64,000 bases of DNA from the NCBI GenBank assembly GCA_022592445.1, contig JABYQR010000076.1, positions 1 to 64,000 of the forward strand, given 5' to 3'. The number at the start of each line of letters is the position of its first letter. Within the stretch, counting starts at the first letter, position 1. The notes below the pieces were generated by a model that was given only the letters and a program-made list of their open reading frames with translations, had not been told where the DNA came from and ran no database searches. The translations under genes and the position numbers were made by a program. This DNA comes from Cytidiella melzeri (lineage: Eukaryota; Basidiomycota; Agaricomycetes; Polyporales; Irpicaceae). Below, one piece after another: positions 32,910-43,918 of this stretch.

Positions 32910-33212
32910 TTATGTACGCGCATATGGGCTCCTCACGCCGCCCTTGAGATTGGCGTTGTACTCGGCATTTGCTCTCGCGGCATCAGCAGCAGATTTGCCG
33001 GACGACGACGACAGGACTGACAGGAGACCTTCCAGCATGACATGTCGGTCTTTGGAGGAGTGAGAAGTGGCGAACATGCCAGCGCGTGGGTTCGAGGACG
33101 GTAAAAGAGTGAAGGCGGCGTTGTCAATTGGGTTAGACATTTGGGCGGATTGCGAGTACGGAGGCGGGGATTGATTGCTGCGCTGCAGACTTCGTGTGGG
33201 GGAACTCACCAT
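32910..33212 (-). CDS. Small hypothetical protein
   Basis: A continuous frame of 100 codons from ATG 33212, or 76 from the internal ATG that begins MSNPIDNAAFTLL, ends at 32910. It is polar and Ser/Ala-rich (SSSSGKSAADAARANAEY) with a short helical centre (MLEGLLSVL). No domain is recognised. A TATA-like ttaatatata lies just upstream at about 33228-33237. Because that box is only about 20 bp from 33212, the downstream ATG may be the true start. Confidence rests on reading-frame length, coding-like composition and the promoter element. Confidence 0.4.
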   Translation of the reverse strand: MVSSPTRSLQRSNQSPPPYSQSAQMSNPIDNAAFTLLPSSNPRAGMFATSHSSKDRHVMLEGLLSVLSSSSGKSAADAARANAEYNANLKGGVRSPYART

Positions 33213-33841
33213 GAATCTCGAGTCGTATTAATATATACTGCGTTGTTTCTATGCGCTCCTCGAATACCTAAGGGTTGTGTCCACAAGCTAGGAAGCGAGG
33301 GACGAAGCACATGCGACCTGCAACAGCCCGAGGAGCCTGTGGGGAGTTGATTATTGTTTGAGGGGAATTTCGAGGGAAAGTTCAACCCGGCATCACACTC
33401 AGAATGCTTGTCTCGCTAAGTTGTTATTGTGAGGCCCGTCAGATGCTGACAAGAATGAAGAGCACAAAAAGGCGAGAGACAAAAAGCAATCGCAACCTTC
33501 GCTTGAGCGTGTCGTGACGCCACTATCACAAGTGTCATGAAACGCGTGACTGCGTTATGGGTGCTTGTGTGCACTGGCCATCCAAGATTCAGACGTTTCA
33601 TAGGGACAAAAACCGGAGATCAGCATGATGGCAGTGATACAAAGTCAATGCGAGGTACAAAGAAAACAATGCCCGTATTACAAGATGTAGAATAGTTGTG
33701 AACGCCTCGAGGGACAGAAAAGATTGTATATAATCTAGCGCCGATACCACGAAAGAGGAGGTCTGACAGGGTGTCCTAGGAATTGTCAACAATAAAGCAA
33801 GAGCGAGACAGCGCAAAACCAGATCCAGAGCAAAGATCGCA

Positions 33842-36493
33842 TTACATTAGGGCAGTTTTCTTCAAGTTTGCGTGTAGTATAACGTCGCGTACTGTTCCGG
33901 CCTGTGTAAGATATACATTCAGACAGAGTCATCAAGGGAGACCTACCAATCATGATTATGATTTGTGTCTTTTGGGTATCCACGACCGAGGTGGGATGTA
34001 CTGTGGTCACGAACATTTAGTCGACCGCGTTCACCCATGATGTCTGCTTGACTGTGCGTACTGTGTAGCTCTCGATCTTTATTGGGCGTATGGGCTTGAT
34101 GTATCGCCCCAAATTTGTGCTTGAAATCTGTCCAATGGTCAGTATTCCATCCGCTTCTAGTGATTGGAGAGACAGTACATTTGCACACTGATTCATAATC
34201 ATTCGGTTTGTCCCGATAACCAGCGAGATGATCTCTCAACCTGATACCGCTTTGTAGCTTTTTCTATGATCGCGGGTTTTTCTGGTCGGTACCTCGCAAT
34301 GCCAACACGGTTCGACAAGGTAACATACCTTCAGCAGGTCGCACTGCAATGATTTCAACACGACATCTCATATGAGCTAAGAAGGGGCATACCTTGTTCA
34401 AGAATAATACTATATTCACATGAGCCAGCAGTCTGTTCGACACAACCGACCTCCACAACTCGAGTGAGTCTTGCAGACGGTTCATTTTCGGGTCCTGATA
34501 CTGCATTTAGAATTCTGTCGTCTTGAACAGCGAGACGGACTGACCTCGACCAGGACTTGGTCGAAAGCGCTTATAGGCGCGAGAAAAATGATAGCGTCGA
34601 CTACGGAGATGAAACAACTGTTATCAGCACAGACATCCGCCTGAGTTCGGGGAAATGCAACGAACCATCGTCAAAGTACGGTGCCCACGCCTGACGCTGA
34701 TGCCTTGCTCCGCCCACGTCGTAAATTTTCCAGTCCACTCCGCGAAAATCGGGGTGATCCAAACTGAAAGTGTGTTCCGTAACCCCAGTCGTGCGAAGCC
34801 GCGCTCTCAACACGTCGTCTAGGAAAAAGTGCAACAAAGCATATCAGTGAAGCGCAAGTACTAGAGAGAGACATCTTCGCGAAACATACCGTCAGTTGGG
34901 AAGTACATTGTCGCAGTGATCCGGGCAATTTCATCGAGATAGCTAGAGAGTGAAGGGGGCATTGTAAGGAGATCTTTTTAAAGTGAGCCATGTCTGAAAC
35001 TCACAATCCGCCGCTCTCTTCCAGCCGCACCCGTCTCTCCGCCAACTTCTGCTTTACTCTGGGATCCTTCCACAACTCGGTGATGTTGGGCGCGAACCGG
35101 TTCATGACGTGAACGGGGTCATCAGGATCTTCCCACCACCCTTGCAACTCTCCAGTAAGAGGGCTCTTCGGACTCAGCCTACTGCCAAACGACAAAGCCT
35201 TCTTCCAGTTTAGTCCTGTCGGCACTGAAAGCTCTCTGCTGGTGGTCGGAGATACAGGAGCTGAGGGTAGAGACCGCGACGAGGTTGGGATCACGATTCT
35301 CGGTGCATGACTACCTGAGGGAAGCGAGCGAGATGGGGAATCTGTTGTTGGGGTCATTGCGTTAGCCCAGGTTTCGTTTCGAGTTGGAAGGTGCGTAGCC
35401 TCGTCGTCATTGTTGCCGTCCTGGTCAGACAGCTGTGAGATGAGCTTTTGTTCCAATTCAAAGAGGGGAGCGAATATCTTCATATAACGCTCATAGTTCG
35501 GCGTGGCGTTGGACGGAGCATGGCGCGACCGAGACCCGCGGGAGCCTGAGCTGATAATGATGGGAGCAGGCTCCGTATTGTCGTAATCTTCAGAGTCGTC
35601 GAACGAGCTCCATACGACATCTGCCTCCGGTGCGATTGCCTCGAGTATGCTATGGAAAACGTGGAAGCGGTGAGGTGCTTAGGATGAGGGTCGCATAGGA
35701 CAGGTGAACGTACCGTCGCACAGAGCGCAGGAGGTTGAGATAGATGACGAATCGCCAGGCAAGGCGGTCCGCTCTGAACTCGGCGGGCGTATGCAGGAGC
35801 TGAAACTCTGTGACACATATTTAGTGGATGACGATCGAAAGACGAGGAGCACAGGCAACAGCCACACGAAACACCCCGGCAACCTATGCAGGTCCTTGGT
35901 GGTAGATGATCGAGGTGCATGAGCTCCTGTGTCCAAATAACCGCACAGCCTTCAGCCATGCCTGGGTATATTAAGCAAGGACAATATTCCGATGCTGGTG
36001 GCCGTATCATTCACCGGCTGACTCTAAGTCTCCGCCCGCACAGCCCGCTGAGACATGTCATGGTAGAGCGGCGATCCTTGCGACCCTCTCGTGAGCCAAG
36101 CTCTGGGCTATCTTTGAACAGGCCAGTGACGCAATATTCGGTAGCAAAATATACAAAAAGAACTGTACATTGCGTTTGTGTTTTGTGAAACTTACGCTTC
36201 AGAGTTGTACTTTTCCCGCTCTCGCTTTGGCCGAGCAGCAAGACCTTGATAGTCTTGTGTCTGCGGTTTCGTCTTTCGGAATCGCGCAACATCTTGTCGA
36301 TGTTATCGCTTCGCTTCTTGGCCTCTTGCTCCTGCCTGAGCCTGTCCTCGCGCTCTGCCTGTGTTTCGTTCGGAGGGGGCTGTAGGATGGCTGAGAGCGG
36401 GTCGGACTCGGAACGTGAACGAGACGAGTACGAATGGCCTGCCCTGTTCATGATGGAGCACAGCAAAGGGGACCCACTTTGCGGGGAGTACAA
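33842..36493 (-). CDS. Heterotrimeric G-protein alpha subunit, atypical
   Basis: Twelve exons in agreeing phase give 558 residues (544 if the second ATG at 36451 is used). The P-loop is LLLGQSESGKSTT (residues 85-97). It is followed across a 388-nt intron (36195-35808) by FQLLHTPAEFRADRLAWRFV of the helical domain. A Ser/Pro-rich insert of roughly 150 residues sits inside that domain. Switch I is RTTGVTEHTF with the Arg and Thr kept. Switch II is DVGGARHQRQAW, with Ala401 where the catalytic Gln normally stands. FLNK and CDLLK (NKxD) are split by an intron, and CDLLK is a 15-nt exon (34343-34329). The TCAT region reads HPTSVVDT, and the end is VRDVILHANLKKTALM, lacking the pertussis-toxin Cys. 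It would signal at the plasma membrane, but GTP hydrolysis is probably impaired. Confidence 0.9.
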
Positions 36494-38701
36494 GGTTTAC
36501 GAGGAGATGCCCCGGGGAACGGGCGCCTTGAGCGCAAGGACTTTACTCTTTAAGAAAAAGGCAAGCTCAGCTGTGGGAACTGGAGATACGAGCACAAAAC
36601 CAGGTACACCTTTCGAGAAGCTGGATACCGGACAGAAGGCGACCACTCACAGTGGCAGCGAAATACGTGCTTCCCGGGCGTCGGATTCCTATTAGTAGAC
36701 CTGTTTTGATTCCGCAACGTGGCGCGGCGCGCTCCAGCTGAGAGCTCGAGGGTACTAGTTGGTTGAAGAGCAGTGAGAGGACGATAGCAGGCAGGGTGAG
36801 AGCGGTAAGCGATGAATGTTGGGATGATGCTAGGACGAGACCCGGGCTAGTCACTGGGCGGTGCGAGCGACAAGAGAGCTGCACTGGGCGAGCTGGCCTG
36901 CAGGGCAGTGAAGCGTGGACATGAAAGTCTGAGCACAGAAACTGTCTGTCCGAGTAGAAAATTCGATGGCGCAGGTGACGGTTGAGCAGGGCAGCGTCTA
37001 TTAGTACTAATAGCAGGTTCAAGATCAGACGGAGGTATAATATCTGCAGCTGTGCCTGTGTGCATAGACGCGATCACGATCGCAATGAAGTAGTCTGTAC
37101 CTGCAGATCCACCCACCTCAGCCGACTCTCGTTATTCCCGGCGTTGTCTTTGTCTTTGCAGTACAATCGCTGGCAGTACAATCGCTGGAAGTACAATCGC
37201 TGGCAGTACAATCGCTGGAAGTACAATCGCTGGCAGGGCCACACGCGGTGCACGAACAGCTCACACAACGAACATTCGCTGCACGACGTTCTGGAAGTCC
37301 CTCGCACAAACTCCGAGGGACGTCGCCATGCATAGCTCTAGAAGGTGAAGTTGCCAAGCTTGCTAACGTCCGTTATAGCATGTCTCTCATCTCACTAGTC
37401 CATCGATGGAGAACGTTAGGTAATAAGCAAGAGCGTCGGTCGTACCCACCCCGCAGCGTTCCGCGCAGAACGGCGACAAAGAGTCCGAGTTGACAATGGC
37501 GTTGCGCAGTTCCCAAGCGGCGTGGCGTGCCACGAGACGGTGCTTGCCGCGAAAGTCGAATGTTCCAAACCTTCGCGGTGACCAAGTGGCCATGCTATAT
37601 ATCCTTCCAGCGCGATGAAGGAAAAAGGCACTTATCTCCATCTCACAAGCTCATGTGCATGTGAGCGGTCGTCCCTTGCAACCGCTGCTGTTCTGATAGC
37701 TTGCACACCGCTCCCGCAGACGGCCTCTTGCCAGCGCGGCTGCACTACGTACCCTCGCTGGCTTCTAGTCAGCGAGCGCAAACAACGGAACGTCTCCAGC
37801 TCCGTTGTGGGCGGGACCGGTGCTTCCGGAGACGAACTGTGCATTGTCCCACAGAATCTTCGGGGCCAGATGGCAGGATGCCGTAAAGCATTCAGCGACG
37901 TATCCATACGTTCTATCCAAGTCATATGGGCGGATGACATACACATACATATGGAACACTGCGCTGGGCATTACCTGGCAGATGTTCTCATTGCACATGT
38001 GCAGCTCTGTGTGGGAGACTGTAATTGCACTGTGTCAGAAATCAACTGAAAGCCGCCATTCTCACTGGTACTGTAATCAACGTAGGTCAAGCACAGCCAG
38101 TTCTCTTCGACATTACCGCTCCCAAGACTCTGCTATAATCAAGCCAATGGCCAGTGGGATTAGTCCAGTACTTGAACGTCGCCGCCACGACGTCGTCGGT
38201 TTTATTTGATTATGTAAGCGTCAACCGGCGTTCAAGTTTCAAGGTCGTCGACGAGGACAATCTTCAGCTCATTATGCAGTTTGTTACACCGCCTTTCGAG
38301 TTGAAACTTGCCAGCACTGGAAGCCACGGGGCCCTGTGAGTGCCAGCTTGTCAATACTTGTCAGAATCTGCTCAACTAGCACTTACATCGCTCGTTGTCT
38401 GCCGCCTACACAGTCTCTTTTCGTCACTACACCCAAGCTTCCTCGCAGTCGTCCCTTCAGCAGATGGTCCTTGCTGCCCATGCCTCGAGTGTTGCTGTCG
38501 CGGGTGAGAGACAGGGATGATCACACAACAGTGAAACAACTCCAGCTGTAACAGATGTTCGCCATCGCCATCACCATTTTTTCACCAAAGGCTGTGACGC
38601 CACCGTCGTCCATCGCCCGGGCAGCGCGAACGACCTGACTCTCGCCCTCTTTCCCCCCTCTTCGTGCCCAACCTCTTCCGTTCGTTTTACCTTCCCTTTT
38701 A
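36494..38701. other. 2.2-kb divergent intergenic region, no confident gene
   Basis: Lies between the G-alpha gene (minus) and the mucin-like membrane protein gene (plus). It holds a 15-bp tandem repeat (37159-37233). Minus-strand frames around 37387-37641 (containing MATWSPRRFGTFDF) and 37765-37998 (containing KILWDNAQFVSGSTG) look moderately protein-like but match no family I recognise. They may be fragments of a lost gene. Confidence 0.4.
37159..37233. repeat. 15-bp tandem repeat, five units
   Basis: Five copies of cagtacaatcgctgg, alternating c and a at the first base in the last four, run without gaps from 37159 to 37233. The repeat sits about 670 bp upstream of the G-alpha start. Confidence 0.9.
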
Positions 38702-41700
38702 ATGGCTTCTTTCAGCAGGCGCACGCCTCAGCGGCGTGCGGAACCTGCGGATGATGATGGTCAAGGTGAGTTTCAACTGGCGTGCACAATCTGCTCGCTG
38801 TGTCAGTGATATGGCGACTTCACCAACCACGACAGAATCTGTCCAACTCATCCCATCTTTCTTCTACAGGCCATACTGGTGATGAGCCCCCGCTCTCCTC
38901 CTCCGAGCTCGAATCGTCCCCGTCCTCCGCTCCAGTCCCGGTTCCTGTCTCTGCCTTGGTCGAGTCTTCTCCGGCCGTTGAGGCCAGTCCAGTCTCTCAG
39001 TCGACGCCTGCGCCCAGTTCGTTCGCACCATCGAGTTTTTCCTCTTCCGAGCTCGAATCATCCCCGGCCTCTGCTCCAGTCCCTGGTTCTGTGTCTGTCC
39101 CGGTCAAGTCTTCTCAGGCCCTCGAACCCAGTCCTGCCTCTCAGTCGACGCCTGCGCCTAGTCCATCCGCACCCTCGAATTTAGACGCGTCCTCGTCCTC
39201 CAGCGGTGTAACAACTGCTACGAGCTCTCAAGAGAGCTCTCCTCCTTCACCAGCACCCCCTGCGACGTCGCACGCCGACCCATCATTCTCTTATCCCGCT
39301 GCACCAGCATCGTCGTTCTCTTCTTTCTCTGTGTCTACCACTTTTTCGCCATCTTTTAAGTTATCGTCAACGCCGTCCAGTCCCGTCATTACCGTCACCC
39401 CAGTGGAAACGCCTTCCAGCGCATCTCACTTTTTGTCCTCAAGCTCGCCCATTGTTGTGCCTGCTACATCTTCGTCCGAAGGCCCCAGTCCTTCGCCGGG
39501 TCCTGCTCAAGATCACACCGGCGCGTCATCCGGATCTCCGGCGTTTGGTACTACAGGTTTAGCGCTGTCAACACCCGCGATCTCTAGTTCGTCGCCGACG
39601 TCGAAGTTTGCCGGGTCGACTGAACCGTCATCGCGCACCGGCGTGGCTTCTTCACAGCTGTCTACGTCGGAGCGTCCAAACCCGCCGCATACCGCGAAGG
39701 TTGGTTCAGGAGCAATTGCGATTTCCTCGCAAGTCGTTCCTTCAGCTGGTGTTCCCGAAACCTCTGTGGCGCCTGCAGACCAATCGTTTGTGCCATCCTC
39801 GCATGCGGGAGCAGGACCTGTCCCATCGTCGCAACCACCCCACGATGCTACCACCACACATACCAGGGGCATATCAGCTCATATCACTGAAGTGTCCTCA
39901 GCAGCATTAGCAACGGAACCCTCCGAAGTACCATCGTCCAACGGAGATTCTCCTACTGCTTCACCGAGCTCTGCACCGTCAGATGCCACCACTTTCAGGC
40001 ACACGAGGGGCCGTTCAACTCCTACAACTGAAGTGTCCTCAGCATCAAGCTCCGTTGTCGTACGGTTGTCCCATGGAGGGACACATAGCACTGAGCCGTC
40101 AGGTGCCAAGGGCCATTCAGCTCCGACAAGTGCAGTGTCCCCACCGTCAAGTTTCGTTGTCGAACCGTCGTCCCATGGAGGGGCTGCTTCCGCTACACAA
40201 AGCTCTGCGCCGTCAGATGTCACCGCTTCCACACACGCAAAGGGAGCTCTAGGTCAGAATACGCGAGTGCCCTTGACACCAAGCAGTGCCGTCCCTTCAG
40301 TAAAACAGGTCAAGACTACACATAGTGGGACTGCTTCTACTAAGCCAAGCTCCGCACCGCTAGGCCATACTTCCACTGTAGGCTCCTCAACGAAGGCGCA
40401 CGGCTCAAAGCCTTCTTCCACCGCCCGACCCTCCTCCGTAACCGCTGTCACTTCTACCCGAACCAACACCGCTACCGCGTCCAAGGTCGCGCACTTGTCG
40501 TCTACCGTAGGTCAAACCAAGACAGCCACTCCGTCCCCGATCGTGTCGTCTCATGGCAAACTAACATCGGCTTTAACGAGTTCTGCGATCGGCGGTAACA
40601 ATGCTGCTGCTCCCTCAGTCGCGGTGCCTGCGCCATCCAAGACATCAGGGCTTAGTTCCCAGAGTTTTACGGCTTCGGCGTCGGCTTCTTCAGCACACAG
40701 CTCGAAGGCCATCGCTGTCGCATCGGTACCAACGTCCTTGCTGTCTGTAAGCGAAACTTCGACATCGTCTTCCAGTCGCGCAAGGTATGCCTGTGCTTGT
40801 AGCCATGTGTTCTATTTCTGCTTACTTATACCTTTTGCTCCTATAATGCTAGCTCGACCAAATCAGCCGTTGGAGATCACAACCCTGGTTCAACCATAGC
40901 AACTGTCATCCCAGTGACTATACCATCTACTACCGCGTTTGTGAATTCGTTGGGCAGCTCTACCACCGCGGTAGTGTTTATCACTTCCTCAAGTACGTCT
41001 GAGATAGTTGTGCCGACCAGCAATGGAGTGTTGGTATCTACGTAAGTAACGAAACCTGCGCAGTTCGCACTACTTGTGACTAAATCGACGCATCTGTGTT
41101 CAGGTCTAGTAAAAAGAACACATTCATCGCTGGCGCGGCGGGTGGCGGCGTTGGCTTTTTCATCTTGTTCATCTTAGCAGCCCTGCTCTTCTGCCGCTGG
41201 CGCAAACGTCGTCATGCCCCGCTTATCGATTGGGATAGCACCCGAGGTTCCAATTTCGCCTGCGGTGGCGGATCTTCTCCACGTTCAGGCATTCGCTCTT
41301 CATCCGTCTCGCATTCGACGTCTCAGATGACGCAGGACAGCAACAATTTCCCACAGTACGCGATTTATGTTGATGGTCCACCGACACCATCTCGTACGTC
41401 GCCGTACTCGGATGTGAGTCCCCGCTTGATGTTGCACACCCCCGGCAACACTTCGCGGTTGTTGTATGATATACACGACGAGCAAGACCCGTTCGCGGAT
41501 CCTATCGCAGTCGCCCGCGTGCGTCCTTCGCACAGGTCGATATCGCCGACAATCAGAGAGAGTGATATGACCATGGTAGAGAACGCTATATCTTCCGGTG
41601 CCTGGATTGGACGGTCGGGGATGCCGACGTTGAAGGAGGGTCGTGCCCTGGACAAGCTTGATCCGTTTAAGGACCCTGCGCCTCAATTGTACGCCTCCCC

Positions 41701-41842
41701 CAGTGGAAGGAACAGGCTGTCGAACATTTCGAGTCACTTGTCGAGCCCGGCTACGGACTCTGAGAGCCTGGTGAGTCGTTCATCCAAGGTTGTATAAAGT
41801 AGCTGACCTATGGAATTATTGTAGCGTGGTGTTGCAATGTAG
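38702..41842 (+). CDS. Mucin-like single-pass membrane protein with cytoplasmic tail
   Basis: Exons 38702-38765, 38870-40784, 40853-41041, 41104-41770 and a short last exon (from 41825, CGT...TAG at 41842) give about 950 residues. Residues 25-720 are almost entirely Ser, Thr, Pro and Ala with recurring SSxLESSP, PSSAPS and THTRG motifs, consistent with heavy O-glycosylation. A membrane helix (GVGFFILFILAALLF, about residues 737-751) is followed by the basic stop CRWRKRRH and a 190-residue cytoplasmic tail with Ser/Pro clusters. The layout resembles wall-stress sensors, but no WSC or other ectodomain is visible. The predicted N-terminus (MASFSRRRTPQRRAEP) is not a signal peptide, so the true first exon may lie upstream. 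If the last intron is not spliced, translation stops at 41797. Confidence 0.7.
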
Positions 41843-42220
41843 ATGACTTCCTTGGTATGTTAATGATGGGATATTGGGGTTTGTGCGTTTGACGCCTTTC
41901 GTTTGTTTTTCTCACTTTTTGCGCTCCTGCTTTACCCTATTTATACCTGTCAACCTTGGGCCTCGCGAGCCGTGCTCGGTGGAGGCGTTTTGTGTCATGG
42001 CTTTGCAACAAACAACCGGGACTATGCATGGTCTCATTCAAGCCCGTGTGTTTTGGACATTCCCCCCACGAGTGCTACAGCCGTTCTTTGCTGCAGTGCT
42101 TTTTATATACAACTTTTGTAACACATACGATACAGTACGATGATTGAATGCTATGTGTGTGCTGAAGAGTCCCTTGGAGTTGTACGTTTGTTGTACAGTT
42201 ACGAGTCCGACATGTCCGAG
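41843..42220. other. Convergent 3' intergenic region
   Basis: Separates the mucin-like gene (plus) from the next minus-strand gene. No gene or repeat is recognised. Confidence 0.5.
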
Positions 42221-43474
42221 TTATTTTGAGTTCATCAAGCCAATGGCAGCGGTTGCGAGGGCATCTACGAAGACGTCGCTCCACTGAAGGTCTGCTTTTA
42301 TCATGCTCTGTCTAAGAAGAGATGTGCACTGTAGAACGAGCTCGGCATCTCTTAACTGTGGACAACACCAGTCAGCGAAGTCATATCACAAATTGTAATT
42401 GAAAAGGACTGACGCGGAAATTGTCGAAAGTCACATCGACGCGTGGTACGTACAGATTCACCATGACCATGGGATGTTTAAAACACCGGAAGATGTCGTA
42501 AGGGAAATGGGCTATTCCCGTGAACACTTGCCTAAAGCAAATACGACCGTTGAGTCAATGAACGTATCGTCTTAAGATCAAAGGAGTACATACAACGGCC
42601 ATGAAGTTGGAGCAACCATCTCGTACTCCCAGGGTATCTTTACCCAACGCCCCTCTGTCGCAATCATCACGAAGCTGCCTCTGTTCGCTGACCAGTTTCG
42701 ACGAAGCTGGGCATCGATAGACGCAAACGAGTAGAATCTCCCTTGTCGGTTATTGACATGTAAACCCTCAACGCTGACGTTTATCCTCATCTCGTCTTGT
42801 TCCTTGCTAAGAAAGGCTTTGGTTCTTGCGCCCTCCTTTTCGGTGTCGCCATTCGAGTCCGCGAGAGTGTCGTGCGCAGCTCCACAGCGCCCGTCCAGTT
42901 TGTCGTTGTAGGGTGCCTCATCCGGCATTGTTTTACTCGTGTCCTCCGACTGCTCGACGTCTTTCTCGGATAGACCAGTGAAGCGTACAGAAGTCGAACA
43001 GTCATCCACGCGCGGGATCTCGCCTGCCAGGACAGCCTCCACGAGATTCGCACGAAGCATCTGGATATAGCTTGGTATCGCGTCGCTGCTCATGATCCTG
43101 ATCCTAAAGTCATGAATCTCGACATTCGCCCAAGGACCAGCAGTCTGTCTGAACAGGCGGGGGAAGAACCAGCAGGTGACGAGAAGCGAGGCAAGTAGGA
43201 TGTCGCAGGTGCCAGACTTGTACAAAACATCGTCAACCTCGATTGTGAGCCACCGAGGATTGGGTGTGGTGGGGAAGTGAAACTTCAGAGAGATGCGAGC
43301 GCAGGCAAAGTCGAAGTGGACGTCGTCGTTGAGCACTCCTACGTAGTGTACGCCATGGATGCCAAAGGAGGTCACCTTTTCGACGTGAAGGTTGTGTATG
43401 AAGATGGGCCTACGAAGAATGAAGGAAAGGAATGCGACAAAGGAGAGAAGGAGAGCGTCGAAGAAGAGAGACAT
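42221..43474 (-). CDS. Uncharacterised membrane-anchored protein
   Basis: Exons 43474-42594, 42531-42414 and 42355-42221 give 377 residues in agreeing phase. It begins with a membrane helix (SLFFDALLLSFVAFLSFIL). An extended region has alternating hydrophobic residues: RPIFIHNLHVEKV, GIHGVHYVG and WANVEIHDFRIRI. The centre is acidic and low in complexity (EDTSKTMPDEAP, GDTEKEGA), and the rest includes KIPWEYEMV, FPYDIFRCFKHP and VDVTFDNFRLRDAEL. The family is not recognised. The beta-like repeating strands recall bridge-type lipid-transfer proteins such as Csf1/Fmp27, but this is only an impression. A TATA-like tatatata lies about 40 bp upstream of the ATG, in the 444-bp region shared with the divergent plus-strand gene. 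Confidence 0.75.
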
Positions 43475-43918
43475 GGTCGTACATGTTCAGATTTTGGAGA
43501 ACAAGTCGAGCCGGTATATATGTGAACCCCGCAGATGTCGTGCCTGCTATGACGTTGCTGTGCCTTGCTGCAACTAATGTAATATCTCAGAGGGAAATGC
43601 CCTGTCGACCCTGTCGAGTTTCTGGACGCTGGCCGTGTATGAAGTAAATTACTAGTCTCACAGAAACGACGACGATGAAGCGAGGAGAGCGTCCATGATC
43701 TACAGCACAGTACATATACAGCATCGAAGTGCATCTGCATCTAACCCGATCTCGGCAAAAACCATGTCACGTGAGGCTTATCACGCGTGACTAGCGTGTT
43801 CATGTCATGTTCGACGGACTTTAGCCTAGTCGTTCGTCCATCGTCTCTTTAGACCGACCCTATATACCCATTGCAGAACTGCTGGGCAGCTGTGAAAACA
43901 TCTCCATACCCAACTACC
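43475..43918. promoter_or_regulatory. Divergent promoter region with two TATA-like boxes
   Basis: Two genes diverge from this 444-bp segment. TATA-like sequences sit at about 43513-43520 (for the minus gene, some 40 bp from its ATG) and 43859-43866 (ctatatac, some 50 bp before the plus gene's ATG at 43919). Confidence 0.5.

Noticed and set aside
35480..36010. 176-codon minus-strand frame inside the G-alpha locus
   Set aside because: It crosses the long intron and reads the flanking G-alpha exons in the wrong frame.
39513..40484. Acidic minus-strand frames opposite the mucin-like gene
   Set aside because: They are the complement of the Ser/Thr/Pro codons of the plus-strand gene, and the plus strand has a consistent exon structure.
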